A DNA stretch of 64,000 nucleotides from Gottfriedia luciferensis (GCF_001712755.1 NZ_MDKC01000013.1:248001-312000), one strand, 5' to 3'; counted from the stretch's first letter, positions 35,445 to 45,550 are shown. The notes: a model not told the origin generated them from the letters alone. Numbers and translations: made by a program.

Positions 35445-36485
35445 ATGAATCCAAAAATGAGTATTATTGTTCCTGTATATAAAGTAGAACCCTATCTTCA
35501 TAAGTGTATAAATTCATTATTGGATCAGACGTTTGCTGATTTCGAATTAATTCTAGTTAACGATGGATCACCAGATAAAAGTGGGGAAATTTGTGAACTT
35601 TATGCTTCTAAAGATAATAGAATTAAAGTAATTCATAAAGAAAATGGTGGGCAGGCCAGCGCTAGAAACATGGGATTAGATATAGCAAAGGGCGATTATA
35701 TAGGATTTGTTGATAGTGATGACTATGTTGAAAGTGATATGTTTGAATCATTAATTGAGAATGCAATGAAATTTGAGGCAGATGTTGTTGAGTGCGGCAT
35801 AAAAATTGTAAATGGAAATAAGGTAGAACAAATTCAAAATAATAATCAAGTTGAAATTGGTGATAATATATTCGCTTTAAAAGGACTATTAAACAATGGA
35901 TACAGGAATTCAGTTTGTAATAAGTTGTACAAAAAAGAAATCTTTGATGATCTTAGATTTCCAAATAAGTTATATGAAGATGGCTTTTTAGCATTTAAAA
36001 TATATTATTTGGTAAAGAAATACGTATTTATTGGTACAAGTAAATATTATTACGTACAAAGAAACGAGAGTACAATGTCAAAACAAGAAAAATTCACTTT
36101 AAGGAACTTAGATGGCTTAGAGTGTGACGAAGAGAGATTTCATTTTATACGGGAACGAGTTAGTGAACAATCATTACTTACTTTATCAGAATCTTATTTT
36201 TTTACTCGTATTTTATTTTTTTATCAAAAACTACTTAACAATAAAGAAATTGATCCAAATAAGAAATATAGAAATGATTTAAAAAACAAAATCTTAATAA
36301 GTTACCGAGAATTTTTAGTAAATCCAAATTTAAAGAAATTTTATCCTATAGTTAAGACTTCGAAGTTAAATATTAACAAGTTTAACTTTATATTTACGAA
36401 TTATATGTGGGGATTAAATTACCTTTTAAGAACATACTCTAATATTCGTAAAATATTAATAATGGAAAGGATAGTGAACAAATGA
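35445..36485 (+). CDS. GT2 glycosyltransferase (CpsI/EpsJ-like)
   Basis: This GT-A enzyme of about 346 residues has MSIIVPVYKVEPYLHKCINS, ELILVNDGSPDKSG and FVDSDDYVESDMFE, which hold the nucleotide- and metal-binding aspartates. A helical C-terminal third (about 220-346) is typical of this subgroup. ATG 35445 follows GGAGTGAAATTA. Its last codons overlap the next start (ATGA). Confidence 0.9.
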   Translation: MNPKMSIIVPVYKVEPYLHKCINSLLDQTFADFELILVNDGSPDKSGEICELYASKDNRIKVIHKENGGQASARNMGLDIAKGDYIGFVDSDDYVESDMFESLIENAMKFEADVVECGIKIVNGNKVEQIQNNNQVEIGDNIFALKGLLNNGYRNSVCNKLYKKEIFDDLRFPNKLYEDGFLAFKIYYLVKKYVFIGTSKYYYVQRNESTMSKQEKFTLRNLDGLECDEERFHFIRERVSEQSLLTLSESYFFTRILFFYQKLLNNKEIDPNKKYRNDLKNKILISYREFLVNPNLKKFYPIVKTSKLNINKFNFIFTNYMWGLNYLLRTYSNIRKILIMERIVNK

Positions 36486-37456
36486 ATCCCAAAATAAGTA
36501 TTATTGTTCCTGTGTATAAAGTAGAGCCATATATACATAAATGTGTGGATTCAATCTTAGTTCAAACGCTAACTGACTTTGAACTTATCCTTGTCGATGA
36601 TGGATCACCCGATCAGTGCGGAATAATATGCGATGAGTATGCTAAAAAGGATAATCGAATAAAAGTAATTCATAAGAAAAATGGCGGGCAAGCAAGTGCT
36701 AGAAATGCTGCTTTAAACATTGCTAAAGGCGATTATATAGGATTTGTAGATAGTGATGACTGGATTGAACCGGATATGTATGAACTACTTTATAATATTT
36801 GTATTGAGAATGACTGTGATATTGCAAACTGTACGAGTATCGTTCATTATAACGACAAAACAATCGTAAATGGATCAGAGCCATTAACAATTCATAATCG
36901 AAGTCAAGCAATGAAGGCATTATTTGAAGGTGCACTATATGATGAAGTTGTTTGGTCGAAATTAATGAAAAGAAAGCTTTTGGAAAACCTTAGATTTCCA
37001 GAAGGGATTATGTATGAGGATACTGCATTTACTTATAAAGTAATTAATGAGAGTGAAAAAGTATGCTATATAGGTGAACCAAAATATCACTATATTAAGC
37101 GTGAAAATAGCACAATGGATCTGGCAGTAAAGAATAAAAGTATTGATGCAGTACTGATTTACGACGACATCTATCGTTATGTAAGTCAATACTATCCGGA
37201 ACTAAAACCAATCATAACATTAAAACTGGCTAATAATGCTATGGCTGTTTTAAACACAATATCACTAGATCCAAATCATATTGTATATCAAAATGAATAC
37301 AAAAAAGTAACCGAGATTTTAAACAATTACTTCACCGAAACAATCAAACTAAAAGAGTATGTTACAAATGTAAAAATATTATTATTTGCAACACGCATTC
37401 ACCCTATTTTGTATAAGTTAATAATTAATTTCCTATCAAGGAGAAAAAGAGGATGA
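36482..37456 (+). CDS. GT2 glycosyltransferase
   Basis: The 324-residue paralogue of the preceding gene shares ISIIVPVYKVEPYIHKCVDS, DDGSPDQCG, HKKNGGQASARNAAL and FVDSDDWIEPDMYE. It overlaps the preceding and following genes by four bases each (ATGA), so translation is coupled. A cytoplasmic enzyme adding one sugar with inversion is expected. Confidence 0.9.
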   Translation: MNPKISIIVPVYKVEPYIHKCVDSILVQTLTDFELILVDDGSPDQCGIICDEYAKKDNRIKVIHKKNGGQASARNAALNIAKGDYIGFVDSDDWIEPDMYELLYNICIENDCDIANCTSIVHYNDKTIVNGSEPLTIHNRSQAMKALFEGALYDEVVWSKLMKRKLLENLRFPEGIMYEDTAFTYKVINESEKVCYIGEPKYHYIKRENSTMDLAVKNKSIDAVLIYDDIYRYVSQYYPELKPIITLKLANNAMAVLNTISLDPNHIVYQNEYKKVTEILNNYFTETIKLKEYVTNVKILLFATRIHPILYKLIINFLSRRKRG

Positions 37457-38361
37457 GCATATACCGAAAAATGTATGTGTTAGGTTCGAAAATAAAAATA
37501 AGAAGTATTGAACAGATTACCACCCTATTTAATGGAATGGTTTTTTTATTTTCTAGACAACCTTCTATAAAAACAACCGATGAAAGTTTAAGCCTAATTG
37601 TTCAAAATAAATGTTCTATAAGTAGGTATGGCGATGGTGAATTCAATTTAATGAACGGAAAAAGCTTAAGATTTCAGCCATATTCAGAGGAGTTAAGCCT
37701 GAGATTAAGGGAAATTATCAAAAGTAATCAAGAAAATCATGAAGTCTTTATTCCAAATGTTTTTAAAAGTGTTGACTGGTGTACAGACAAATCAAGAAAT
37801 TATTGGACCCGTTACTTAAATTTAAATCGATATAAGATCTATAAACTACTACAAAAGAACAAGGTCTATTATGATTCATTGGTCACTCGCCTTTATATAG
37901 ACTATAAGGATAAAAGTCAGGCTGAGTTTAGGTTTAAGACTTTTAAAAAGCTGTGGCATCAAAAAGAGGTCATTATGATCGAAGGCGAGCAAAGTAGACT
38001 AGGGATTGGAAATAATTTGTTCGATAATACCAAATCAATAAAAAGAATTTTATGTCCAGCTACCGACGCATTTGCAAAGTATGATCAAATATTTGAAGAG
38101 GTAATAAAACACGATAAGTCAAAACTAGTATTAATTGCTCTTGGACCTACAGCTACGGTATTAGCTTATGACTTGGCTAACTATGGCTATCATGCAATTG
38201 ATATTGGCCATATTGATATCGAATATGAATGGTTTTTAAATAAAGCTGTAGAAAAGGAAGCAATTAAAAATAAATATGTAGGTGAAGTTCCCGAAGGTAC
38301 TGATGTTCATGGAATCAATGACATTAAGTATGAGGAAGAAATTATCTCTAGAATATCGTAA
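37453..38361 (+). CDS. GT-D-fold (SP_1767/DUF1792-type) glycosyltransferase
   Basis: The 302-residue protein contains ISRYGDGEFNLMNGKSLRFQ (about 56-75), the D-x-E-type motif of the GT-D fold described for streptococcal DUF1792 glucosyltransferases. It also has EGEQSRLGIGNNLFDN and VLIALGPTATVLAYDLA near the C-terminus. These enzymes extend glycans and differ from GT-A and GT-B. It overlaps the upstream GT2 by four bases. Confidence 0.85.
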   Translation: MSIYRKMYVLGSKIKIRSIEQITTLFNGMVFLFSRQPSIKTTDESLSLIVQNKCSISRYGDGEFNLMNGKSLRFQPYSEELSLRLREIIKSNQENHEVFIPNVFKSVDWCTDKSRNYWTRYLNLNRYKIYKLLQKNKVYYDSLVTRLYIDYKDKSQAEFRFKTFKKLWHQKEVIMIEGEQSRLGIGNNLFDNTKSIKRILCPATDAFAKYDQIFEEVIKHDKSKLVLIALGPTATVLAYDLANYGYHAIDIGHIDIEYEWFLNKAVEKEAIKNKYVGEVPEGTDVHGINDIKYEEEIISRIS

Positions 38362-38383
38362 TTTTAGAATAGGGTGACATTGA

Positions 38384-39364
38384 ATGGCTTGTGAAATTTC
38401 AATAATCGTTCCTGTATATAAGGTAGAAAATTATCTTAATAAATGTATCGATTCAATACTAGGGCAGACATTTAAGGATTTTGAACTAATACTAGTAAAT
38501 GATGGATCGCCTGATAATTGTCCGAAAATCTGTGATGACTATGCGTCCACCGATCAACGAGTAAAAGTGATTCATAAAGAAAATGGTGGTTTATCATCAG
38601 CGAGGAATGCTGGTCTTAAAATAGCAAAAGGAAAGTATATTGCATTTGTGGATAGCGATGATTTCATCCATTTAAAAATGTATGAAGTCTTGCATAGTAA
38701 TGCAAAGCAATATTCATCAGATATTGTGATTTGTGACTATTTAAAAGTAAATGAAGGAGATGTACTCAACTCAGATGAACCTAATCTTCGATATAAAGAA
38801 GAACATTATACGAACATAGAAGCTTTAAACGAATTATACGGAAATAAAGGAGTCAAATTTGTCGTTGTTTGGAATAAATTGTTCAAAAAACACTTGTTTG
38901 ACAATTTAGAGTTTGAAGAAAACAAAATCCACGAAGATGAATTTATCGCTCATCAATTACTTTATAAAAGCTCGAAGATAACATACATACCTATACAATT
39001 ACACTTTTATTTACAAAGAAAAAATAGCATTACACAGGCCGAATTTTGTATTAAACATCTAGACTTTATTAAAGCATATAAAGAAAGAGTCAACTTTTTT
39101 ATGACAATAAATCAGTTTGATCTACAAAAAAAAGCTGAGTATAGTTATATACCATTATTTTTTAGGTATTATTACAAAGCAAAAAATGAAGTACCTAATA
39201 GTAGAGAAGAGTTAAAAAGATTAAAATCAGAATTCTGCTTTAGTCTTTTTTCATTTATAAAAAATCCATACTTTATAAAAAAAGAAAAAATAGGTTGGTT
39301 TATTTTTGTGATCAATACGAGCTTATTTGATAGTTTAGTTCAAAAAAGACTAAGAAACTTTTAA
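38384..39364 (+). CDS. GT2 glycosyltransferase
   Basis: The 326-residue GT-A enzyme has ISIIVPVYKVENYLNKCIDS, LVNDGSPDNCPK, HKENGGLSSARNAGLKIA and FVDSDDFIHLKMYE. It resembles the two GT2 genes upstream, from which it is separated by the GT-D gene. The RBS is AGGGTGACATTGA. It is the last transferase before the exporter. Confidence 0.9.
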   Translation: MACEISIIVPVYKVENYLNKCIDSILGQTFKDFELILVNDGSPDNCPKICDDYASTDQRVKVIHKENGGLSSARNAGLKIAKGKYIAFVDSDDFIHLKMYEVLHSNAKQYSSDIVICDYLKVNEGDVLNSDEPNLRYKEEHYTNIEALNELYGNKGVKFVVVWNKLFKKHLFDNLEFEENKIHEDEFIAHQLLYKSSKITYIPIQLHFYLQRKNSITQAEFCIKHLDFIKAYKERVNFFMTINQFDLQKKAEYSYIPLFFRYYYKAKNEVPNSREELKRLKSEFCFSLFSFIKNPYFIKKEKIGWFIFVINTSLFDSLVQKRLRNF

Positions 39365-39409
39365 AAAATTAGTTTACTAGTCTTATTTATTTTTAAAAGG
39401 GTGATAAAT

Positions 39410-41194
39410 TTGAAGTCTTCATTAAGTAAATTACTAATGCTTTTTAATAAAAAAGAAAAGAATAAACTTTTAATATTATTTCTCATGATGATAGCTGCAG
39501 CAGTATTTGAAACGATTGGAATAGGAGCAATCTTCCCTTTTGTAGGGATATTAACCGATCCAAAAGTAATCAAAGAACAAGCTATTTTATCATTTATTTA
39601 TAAATTTCTTCATTTTCAATCGGTAAACGGATTCATCGTATTTGCAGGTATAGCACTACTTGCAGTATTTTTTATTAAAAATATATACTTACTAATATTT
39701 AACCATTTACAAGTACGTGTCATTTTAAACCAACAAGTTAGATTATCAAGAAACTTGTTTAAAGAATATTTAACGAAACCATATATATTTCATTTAGAAA
39801 GAAACACATCAGAATTACTTCGCAATATAAATACAGAAATTACTAAAGTATTTCAAGGAATCATCATTTCGGGTTTTCAGTTATTAACAGAAATTCTTGT
39901 TACTTCATTTATATTAGTTTTGTTAATTATTACTGCTCCTTTAGCAACAATAATTGCTTCGACTTTACTGGGTGGAAGTGTATTCCTATTTTTTAGGTAT
40001 TTTCGTAAAAAGATTAGTCGCTTAGGTACTGAACAACAAGAAGTAAATGCTGCTATGATTAAATGGGTAAATCAGGGATTAGGTGCTAGTAAAGAAGTTA
40101 AGGTATCGGGTAAAGAAGACTTCTTTGTAAATGCTTTTACTAATCAAAGTCAAAAAAGTGCAGGAAATAGTAGACAATTAAATATATTAAATCAAGTTCC
40201 AAGATATTTTATTGAAACAACTATGGTAACAATCGTACTAATCACGATGTTAATAATTGTCTTTAAGGGTAGTAATACTACAAGTCTAGTTTCAACTATG
40301 GCACTCTTTGCTATGGCAGCATTTCGTTTAATGCCTTCAATTACCCGTATTGTAGGGTTTATAACTGCGATACGTTATTCAGAACCTGCGTTATCAATCA
40401 TTTATGAAGATTTATTCCTAAATAAAGATCACCTCATAAATATTGACGATCAAATTAGCAAGGAAAATTCAAAAGTGGTTGATCATAATGATAGAGTTTT
40501 CACTCAATCCATTAAATTGAACAATATTTCCTTTAAATATCCTAATCAGAGAGACTTTTCAGTTAAGGATGTATCTTTAACTATTCCAATTGGTCAGTCT
40601 GTGGCATTTATTGGTGAATCCGGTGCTGGTAAAACAACACTAGTTGATATCATATTAGGGTTATTCCATCCCGAAAATGGTGAAATCTTAATTGATGGGA
40701 ATGATTTAAACAATCAAAGAGAACTGTGGAAACAAAAAATTGGTTATATTCCCCAATCAATTTTCCTATCAGATGATACAATTCGAGGAAATATTGCATT
40801 TGGATTAGATGAGGACCAAATTGATGAGAGTGCAGTGTGGAGAGCGCTAGAGCAAGCTCAATTAAAGGAATTTGTGAAATTACTTCCTGAACAATTAAAC
40901 ACAACAGTAGGTGAAAGAGGAGTAAGGCTTTCAGGTGGACAACGCCAACGTATTGGAATTGCTAGGGCATTATACCACAATCCAGAAATAATTTTTATGG
41001 ATGAAGCAACATCTGCACTGGATAATGAAACAGAAAAAGAAATTATGAAAGCGATCGATGGCTTAAAGGGAGAAAAAACTTTAATTATTATTGCGCATCG
41101 TCTGAGTACAATTGAAAACTGTGATATTGTTTTCAAATTGAATAAAGGTAGATTAGTAACAGTTGACCATAAATTAAAGCACTCGGTTATTTAA
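39410..41194 (+). CDS. ABC transporter, lipid-linked glycan exporter (PglK/MsbA-like)
   Basis: A 594-residue half-transporter fuses six membrane helices (residues about 20-320) to an ATPase domain. Walker A is GESGAGKTT (about 404), the signature is LSGGQRQRIGIARAL (about 510), Walker B is IIFMDEATSALD (about 530) and the switch His is in IIAHRLS. It functions as a homodimer. The B. subtilis eps operon uses a Wzx flippase (EpsK); none is seen here, so this pump may flip the lipid-linked unit. TTG 39410 follows AAAAGGGTGATAAA. Confidence 0.93.
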   Translation: MKSSLSKLLMLFNKKEKNKLLILFLMMIAAAVFETIGIGAIFPFVGILTDPKVIKEQAILSFIYKFLHFQSVNGFIVFAGIALLAVFFIKNIYLLIFNHLQVRVILNQQVRLSRNLFKEYLTKPYIFHLERNTSELLRNINTEITKVFQGIIISGFQLLTEILVTSFILVLLIITAPLATIIASTLLGGSVFLFFRYFRKKISRLGTEQQEVNAAMIKWVNQGLGASKEVKVSGKEDFFVNAFTNQSQKSAGNSRQLNILNQVPRYFIETTMVTIVLITMLIIVFKGSNTTSLVSTMALFAMAAFRLMPSITRIVGFITAIRYSEPALSIIYEDLFLNKDHLINIDDQISKENSKVVDHNDRVFTQSIKLNNISFKYPNQRDFSVKDVSLTIPIGQSVAFIGESGAGKTTLVDIILGLFHPENGEILIDGNDLNNQRELWKQKIGYIPQSIFLSDDTIRGNIAFGLDEDQIDESAVWRALEQAQLKEFVKLLPEQLNTTVGERGVRLSGGQRQRIGIARALYHNPEIIFMDEATSALDNETEKEIMKAIDGLKGEKTLIIIAHRLSTIENCDIVFKLNKGRLVTVDHKLKHSVI

Positions 41195-41239
41195 TAATGG
41201 AAAATATCTAATTTAAACTATTATTAAAGGAGGTACGTG

Positions 41240-42406
41240 ATGTTTAGGAGAGGATTAGAAAAAATAAAAAATAAAGTGGCTGAAACTTGGTATTGGCATG
41301 GATTTTATGGGAATTTAATTAGGGAGATGGAAAAGAAAATAGTTCCAAGAGACGAAAAGAATGAAGTTCCTTTCGTAAATAAACCTGGGATTGCATTTTC
41401 GTTTGATGACAGTTTTAGAGTAGGACATTGGTATAAATATGGTATGGATTTATTTGGGTATTATGATGTGAAAGTAACATTTAATATTAATGCCTTTCAC
41501 CAATTTGAGGGTGGAAGGGAACATAATCAAAAGGAAATAGATCAGTTACTAGAATTACAAGCAAATGGTCATGAACTTGCTCACCATAGCTTAAAACACC
41601 AAAATGCTAAATCATATATTAATGAATATGGTTTAGCAAAATGGGTTGAAGATGAAATAGAATCATTGTTTAAATGGATGGACAAACACTCTCATTCTAA
41701 AACAAAGGAAAAGTTTAAATTACCAGTAACCCATGCATTCCCTTTTGCAGCATATAATGATGAAATGATAAACGAGATCGTCCCGAAGTACTTTAAAGTT
41801 GTAAGGGGACATTCATCTACTAATCATTTAACACCTTTCAACCATGCTGGATTTGCACCTGCCGTTTGTATAGACAGTATATTTTTAAAGAATAAAAAGT
41901 ATATAAAAAGGATTTTGAGGGTTGTTAAGAAAACTGGGCTAAATTTAATTTTAATGTCACATTCTACATTACCAGAAGATGTAAAGTGGGAAGATTTTGG
42001 ATGGGGAGAAGAATCAGACCTTGCTGGAACGTGGAGAACTTCAACAAAATTAATCGAAGAAATTATAAAAGAAGCTAAAGCGCTAGGGTTTGAATTCTAT
42101 ACTACTGCTGAATTAGCTGGAATTGCCACTTTTATAGATAAAAACTTAGAAAGGTGTATCAGACAGCATCTTCATAATCCAAATGTAAAATGGATAACTA
42201 TTTCTGAATTGAGCTCGATAAAGGAAATAGATTTAAGCGGTCAAAATATTTCAAATTTAGACGGTTTACAATATCTAACTAATTTGGAGAAAGTTAACCT
42301 ATACGATAATAGTATTGTGGATTATAGGCTATTAGACAGACTTAGTAAGTTAAAAGAAATAAAAATTAATAATGACCATATCGAATCTAAGACAGGGACA
42401 TATTAA
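41240..42406 (+). CDS. polysaccharide deacetylase-like protein with a leucine-rich tail
   Basis: The first 300 residues resemble a NodB-type carbohydrate esterase. GIAFSFDDSF (about 52) gives the catalytic Asp pair, NGHELAHHSLKHQ (about 113) the H-x3-H metal site, and LILMSHSTLP (about 237) the C-terminal histidine. The last 90 residues contain short leucine-rich repeats (EIDLSGQNISNLDGLQYLTN, LEKVNLYDNSIVD). No signal peptide is seen, so it may act on a cytoplasmic lipid-linked glycan. The ATG has AAAGGAGG 6 nt upstream. Confidence 0.8.
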   Translation: MFRRGLEKIKNKVAETWYWHGFYGNLIREMEKKIVPRDEKNEVPFVNKPGIAFSFDDSFRVGHWYKYGMDLFGYYDVKVTFNINAFHQFEGGREHNQKEIDQLLELQANGHELAHHSLKHQNAKSYINEYGLAKWVEDEIESLFKWMDKHSHSKTKEKFKLPVTHAFPFAAYNDEMINEIVPKYFKVVRGHSSTNHLTPFNHAGFAPAVCIDSIFLKNKKYIKRILRVVKKTGLNLILMSHSTLPEDVKWEDFGWGEESDLAGTWRTSTKLIEEIIKEAKALGFEFYTTAELAGIATFIDKNLERCIRQHLHNPNVKWITISELSSIKEIDLSGQNISNLDGLQYLTNLEKVNLYDNSIVDYRLLDRLSKLKEIKINNDHIESKTGTY

Positions 42407-42440
42407 CAAACTAATTAAATAAAAAAGGGAATGGGGAACT

Positions 42441-43316
42441 ATGACAATAAAAAAGATCTTAAAAAGTAATAAGGTCACATTGTACTTTTATGATTTTATT
42501 AGAAATATTCGATATACTTTTATTCCTATGATTAGACCGGTCATTATACCAAATATTATGTTTAGTATTAATAAATTTTTAAGAGTGAATTGTATTAATA
42601 GAAAAAGTCATTTCGAAAAATTAAAAGACATAAAGAATAAACATCTAGGTGAAAGGTGCTTTATTGTAGCAACGGGACCAAGCTTGAAAATTGAAGATTT
42701 GGAAAAACTTCGTGGCGAAATTACTTTTAGTATGAATTCAATTTGCCTCGCATTTGACGAAACAGACTGGAGACCAACATATTATGGGATTCAGTGTATT
42801 GGAAATTATCTTAGGTTTGAAGAAGATATTAAAAATTTGGATTCAGAATGTAAATTCATTGGTGAACCTATTTTAAAAAGAGCGGAGATCCCAGAAGAAT
42901 ATTATGTTTATCCAATGAACATGTTAAATCATTATTGGCTGCATACGGAGTATAATACAAAGTTTAGCGACGATGCATTTGCAGTAGTGTATGATGGTTA
43001 TTCAATAGCTTATTCACTTATACAAATTGCAGTTTATATGGGATTTAAAGAAATCTATTTGCTTGGCGCAGATTGCAACTATTCTAGTGATCTAAATCAT
43101 CATTTTAAAAATTACGATTGCTTTGATCCCACTTATTCAGTTGCCGGAATAAAAATGATTCATGCGTATAGTGTGGCAAAGAAATATGCGGATTCAAATA
43201 ATATTAAAATCTTTAACGCTACTAGAGGAGGAATGCTGGAGATATTTGAAAGAGTTGATTTAGATGATGTTATAGCGAACAATAAAAGAGAAAAATCTTT
43301 ACAACCTTTATCATAA
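42441..43316 (+). CDS. DUF115-type protein, possible ulosonic-acid glycosyltransferase
   Basis: The 291-residue protein contains a Rossmann-like core: GERCFIVATGPSLKIEDLEK (about 73), FSMNSICLAF and IAVYMGFKEIYLLGADCNY (about 195-215). The G-x-GPSL and LLG.D motifs are those of DUF115, present in Maf proteins that transfer pseudaminic or legionaminic acid to flagellin, and in MptE-like proteins. In this setting a sugar transferase is most likely. A SinR-like palindrome lies in the gap after it. Confidence 0.75.
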   Translation: MTIKKILKSNKVTLYFYDFIRNIRYTFIPMIRPVIIPNIMFSINKFLRVNCINRKSHFEKLKDIKNKHLGERCFIVATGPSLKIEDLEKLRGEITFSMNSICLAFDETDWRPTYYGIQCIGNYLRFEEDIKNLDSECKFIGEPILKRAEIPEEYYVYPMNMLNHYWLHTEYNTKFSDDAFAVVYDGYSIAYSLIQIAVYMGFKEIYLLGADCNYSSDLNHHFKNYDCFDPTYSVAGIKMIHAYSVAKKYADSNNIKIFNATRGGMLEIFERVDLDDVIANNKREKSLQPLS

Positions 43317-43529
43317 TTTAATATCCTAAAACACTTAAAAAGTATTATAATCAAATAAAAAATGAAAGGCGTTTAATAAGATGAAAATTTTTGAAATAAG
43401 ATGTTCTTAATTAAGAAAATAACATTCTCATTAGACTTCTTAATACATTTTTTTAGTGTTTGTTCAAAAGTTGTTTCCAAATATTAAAAATCATTTACTT
43501 ACAACAATATACAATAGAGGGAGATTTAC
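43317..43529. promoter_or_regulatory. gap with a SinR-like palindrome upstream of the kinase-like gene
   Basis: GTTCTTAATTAAGAAA (43403-43418) differs at one end base from the perfect palindrome after epsB at 17876. No clear terminator or strong sigma-A promoter is seen. The gap may mark a second transcription start within the locus. Confidence 0.45.
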
Positions 43530-44723
43530 ATGGAGGAGTTTAGATATATTTATGTAGATAATTTTTTATATAGTTCGCTCTACATTAATCTAGATCAGAG
43601 TTTAATTAGTCTTATATACTTCCTATTTTTCAAAGGTAAACCTTTTGGTTTTCTTGAGAGGAAGACAAAAATTCATATTATTAATTTGTGTCTTCCGATT
43701 GTTAGACTTATTCGCGTATTGCAATTTACTTATTTATATAAAAGAAAAAAGAACTTAAATAAAAAGTCTCCTGATTTATTTCCGACTCTATCATCAGTAT
43801 ATTGTGGGCACTGTCTCATTTTAGGAGGTCAAGGTGAATACAAAATAATAAATTTTAGAAAGAAATATGTTACAACTGTATACCCTAATGATTTTCCAAA
43901 GAGTGTGATGGAGAATAGGTTTTATAAACTAAAAGAAGCACAAAATTGCAAATTATCACCTAAACTACTAGATTGGGAACTTAATAGTAGGTTTATGAAG
44001 GAAAGTTATTTAAATTTAAAGCCAGTATCTTTCAAATTAAATGATATAAAGCATGTTTATTTAGAAACTCTACCTATTTTAAAGGAGATTTTATTAAGTA
44101 AAGGTCATCAAAATATATTCTTAGGTCAACATATTCAAAATGTTTCAAAGAGGATTGAGCAATTATTGAGTCCTTTTCTAAATCATAATGTTAGTTTAGT
44201 AAATAATATAAAAATTATTTCAGATTTTATTTCGGTAATACATCAAGAGCTGAACAAAGTTGTCTCCCAATCAGAAATTGTTTTAGGATTTTCACATGGA
44301 GATTTTTGGGAAGGTAATATTTTGAAAAGTGGGAAAAAATCTAGGGTAATAGATTGGAATACTTTAGAAATCAGAAGTGCTTTTTTTGATTTTTACTTTA
44401 TTACATTTGATAAAGTTTCTAGTATAAATGAGGAAAATCTTTACGAAGTAAGTAGGGAAATTGAAAATGCTTATCAGACTTTTATTCGCAATTATTTAGA
44501 GAATCATTTTATAAATTCTAAGTTAGCAGCAGTTCTAGTACAGCATTCAGAATTATATAGATATATATTTTACTTAGAATTTATTACACAAAGGTTAGTG
44601 GAAAATCCTTTAGGGGAGCAAAAATATTTTAAGTATTTAGCGGATAGAATCAAATTTTTTCAAGTGTTTGAAAGTAAAATATACGAAAATAAATTTAATA
44701 ATTATTTAGTTGAAAATATTTAG
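43530..44723 (+). CDS. APH/choline-kinase-like phosphotransferase
   Basis: The 397-residue protein has the catalytic loop GFSHGDFWEGNIL (about 252-264; H-G-D-x5-N) and the metal-binding VIDWNTLE (about 275), as in aminoglycoside phosphotransferases and small-molecule kinases. The N-terminal half is basic and hydrophobic and less typical. In a glycan locus it may phosphorylate a sugar or polyol precursor, or a glycan, rather than an antibiotic. RBS GAGGGAGA precedes ATG. Confidence 0.78.
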   Translation: MEEFRYIYVDNFLYSSLYINLDQSLISLIYFLFFKGKPFGFLERKTKIHIINLCLPIVRLIRVLQFTYLYKRKKNLNKKSPDLFPTLSSVYCGHCLILGGQGEYKIINFRKKYVTTVYPNDFPKSVMENRFYKLKEAQNCKLSPKLLDWELNSRFMKESYLNLKPVSFKLNDIKHVYLETLPILKEILLSKGHQNIFLGQHIQNVSKRIEQLLSPFLNHNVSLVNNIKIISDFISVIHQELNKVVSQSEIVLGFSHGDFWEGNILKSGKKSRVIDWNTLEIRSAFFDFYFITFDKVSSINEENLYEVSREIENAYQTFIRNYLENHFINSKLAAVLVQHSELYRYIFYLEFITQRLVENPLGEQKYFKYLADRIKFFQVFESKIYENKFNNYLVENI

Positions 44724-44742
44724 GATGAATTTTATTAGTGAA

Positions 44743-44760
44743 TGTTCTTTTAAATGAACA
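44743..44760. promoter_or_regulatory. putative SinR operator of the CMP-sugar module
   Basis: TGTTCTTTTAAATGAACA is the exact reverse complement of 16148-16165 in front of the eps operon. It sits 45 bp before the start of the cytidylyltransferase gene, in an 80-bp gap. An 18-bp identity in two gaps of the same locus is unlikely by chance. Confidence 0.65.
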
Positions 44761-44803
44761 AATCTTTTTAATATATAAGATGATATCAGGAGGAAGATAA
44801 TTT

Positions 44804-45550
44804 ATGAAAATCATTGGTGTTATTCCAGCTAGATATAATTCGTCAAGATTCCCAGGCAAGCCTTTAGCAGATATTTGTGGAAAACCAATGATTTGGTGGG
44901 TTCATGAACGATTAAAGGGATTAGAGGGACTAAATGAGGTATATGTCGCAACAGATGATTTACGAATTAAAGAAGTTTGTGAAAGCTACGGAATAAAAAC
45001 GATTATGACTTCTGAAAATCATAAAACACATCTTGATCGTCTATACGAGGTTTCTACATTAATAGATGCAGATTTTTATATTAATGTAAACGGAGATGAA
45101 CCTTTAATAGAAACTGAAGCGATTAGTAGAATTCTACCTAATGGGGTTGACCCTAATTCCTTATATGTATCAAATTTAATGACAGAATTAAAAAATCCTT
45201 TAGAAGCTGTGGACTTCTCCAAAATAAAAATTGCAACAGATGTATTTGGATATGGATTATATTTAGCCCGAAGCCCAATTCCTTACCCAAAGGGGACATA
45301 CGATTTTTATTATAAAAAGTTTGTTGGGGTACAATGTTTCACAAAAAGTGCATTGGAGTTTTGTTATTCAGCACCAAGAGGCCCTTTGGAAGCAGCCGAA
45401 GACATTGATGAGTTTAGATTTATTGAGAATGGCCAAAAGATAAAATTTGTGGAAGCAAATGTGACGACTCTTTCCGTGGATACTCCAAAAGATTTAGATA
45501 AAGTGCGAGATATTATAAAAGATCGTTTAGAAAGCGTGGTATTTGAGTGA
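44804..45550 (+). CDS. KdsB-like CMP-sugar cytidylyltransferase
   Basis: The 248-residue protein has the KdsB signature IPARYNSSRFPGKPLADICG (residues about 6-25), VYVATDD (about 46), INVNGDEPLIETEAI (about 97) and FVEANVTTLSVDTPKDL. KdsB activates KDO with CTP in Gram-negative bacteria. In a Gram-positive it probably activates another 3-deoxy- or keto-acid sugar. RBS CAGGAGGAAG precedes ATG. Its stop overlaps the next GTG start. Confidence 0.88.
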   Translation: MKIIGVIPARYNSSRFPGKPLADICGKPMIWWVHERLKGLEGLNEVYVATDDLRIKEVCESYGIKTIMTSENHKTHLDRLYEVSTLIDADFYINVNGDEPLIETEAISRILPNGVDPNSLYVSNLMTELKNPLEAVDFSKIKIATDVFGYGLYLARSPIPYPKGTYDFYYKKFVGVQCFTKSALEFCYSAPRGPLEAAEDIDEFRFIENGQKIKFVEANVTTLSVDTPKDLDKVRDIIKDRLESVVFE

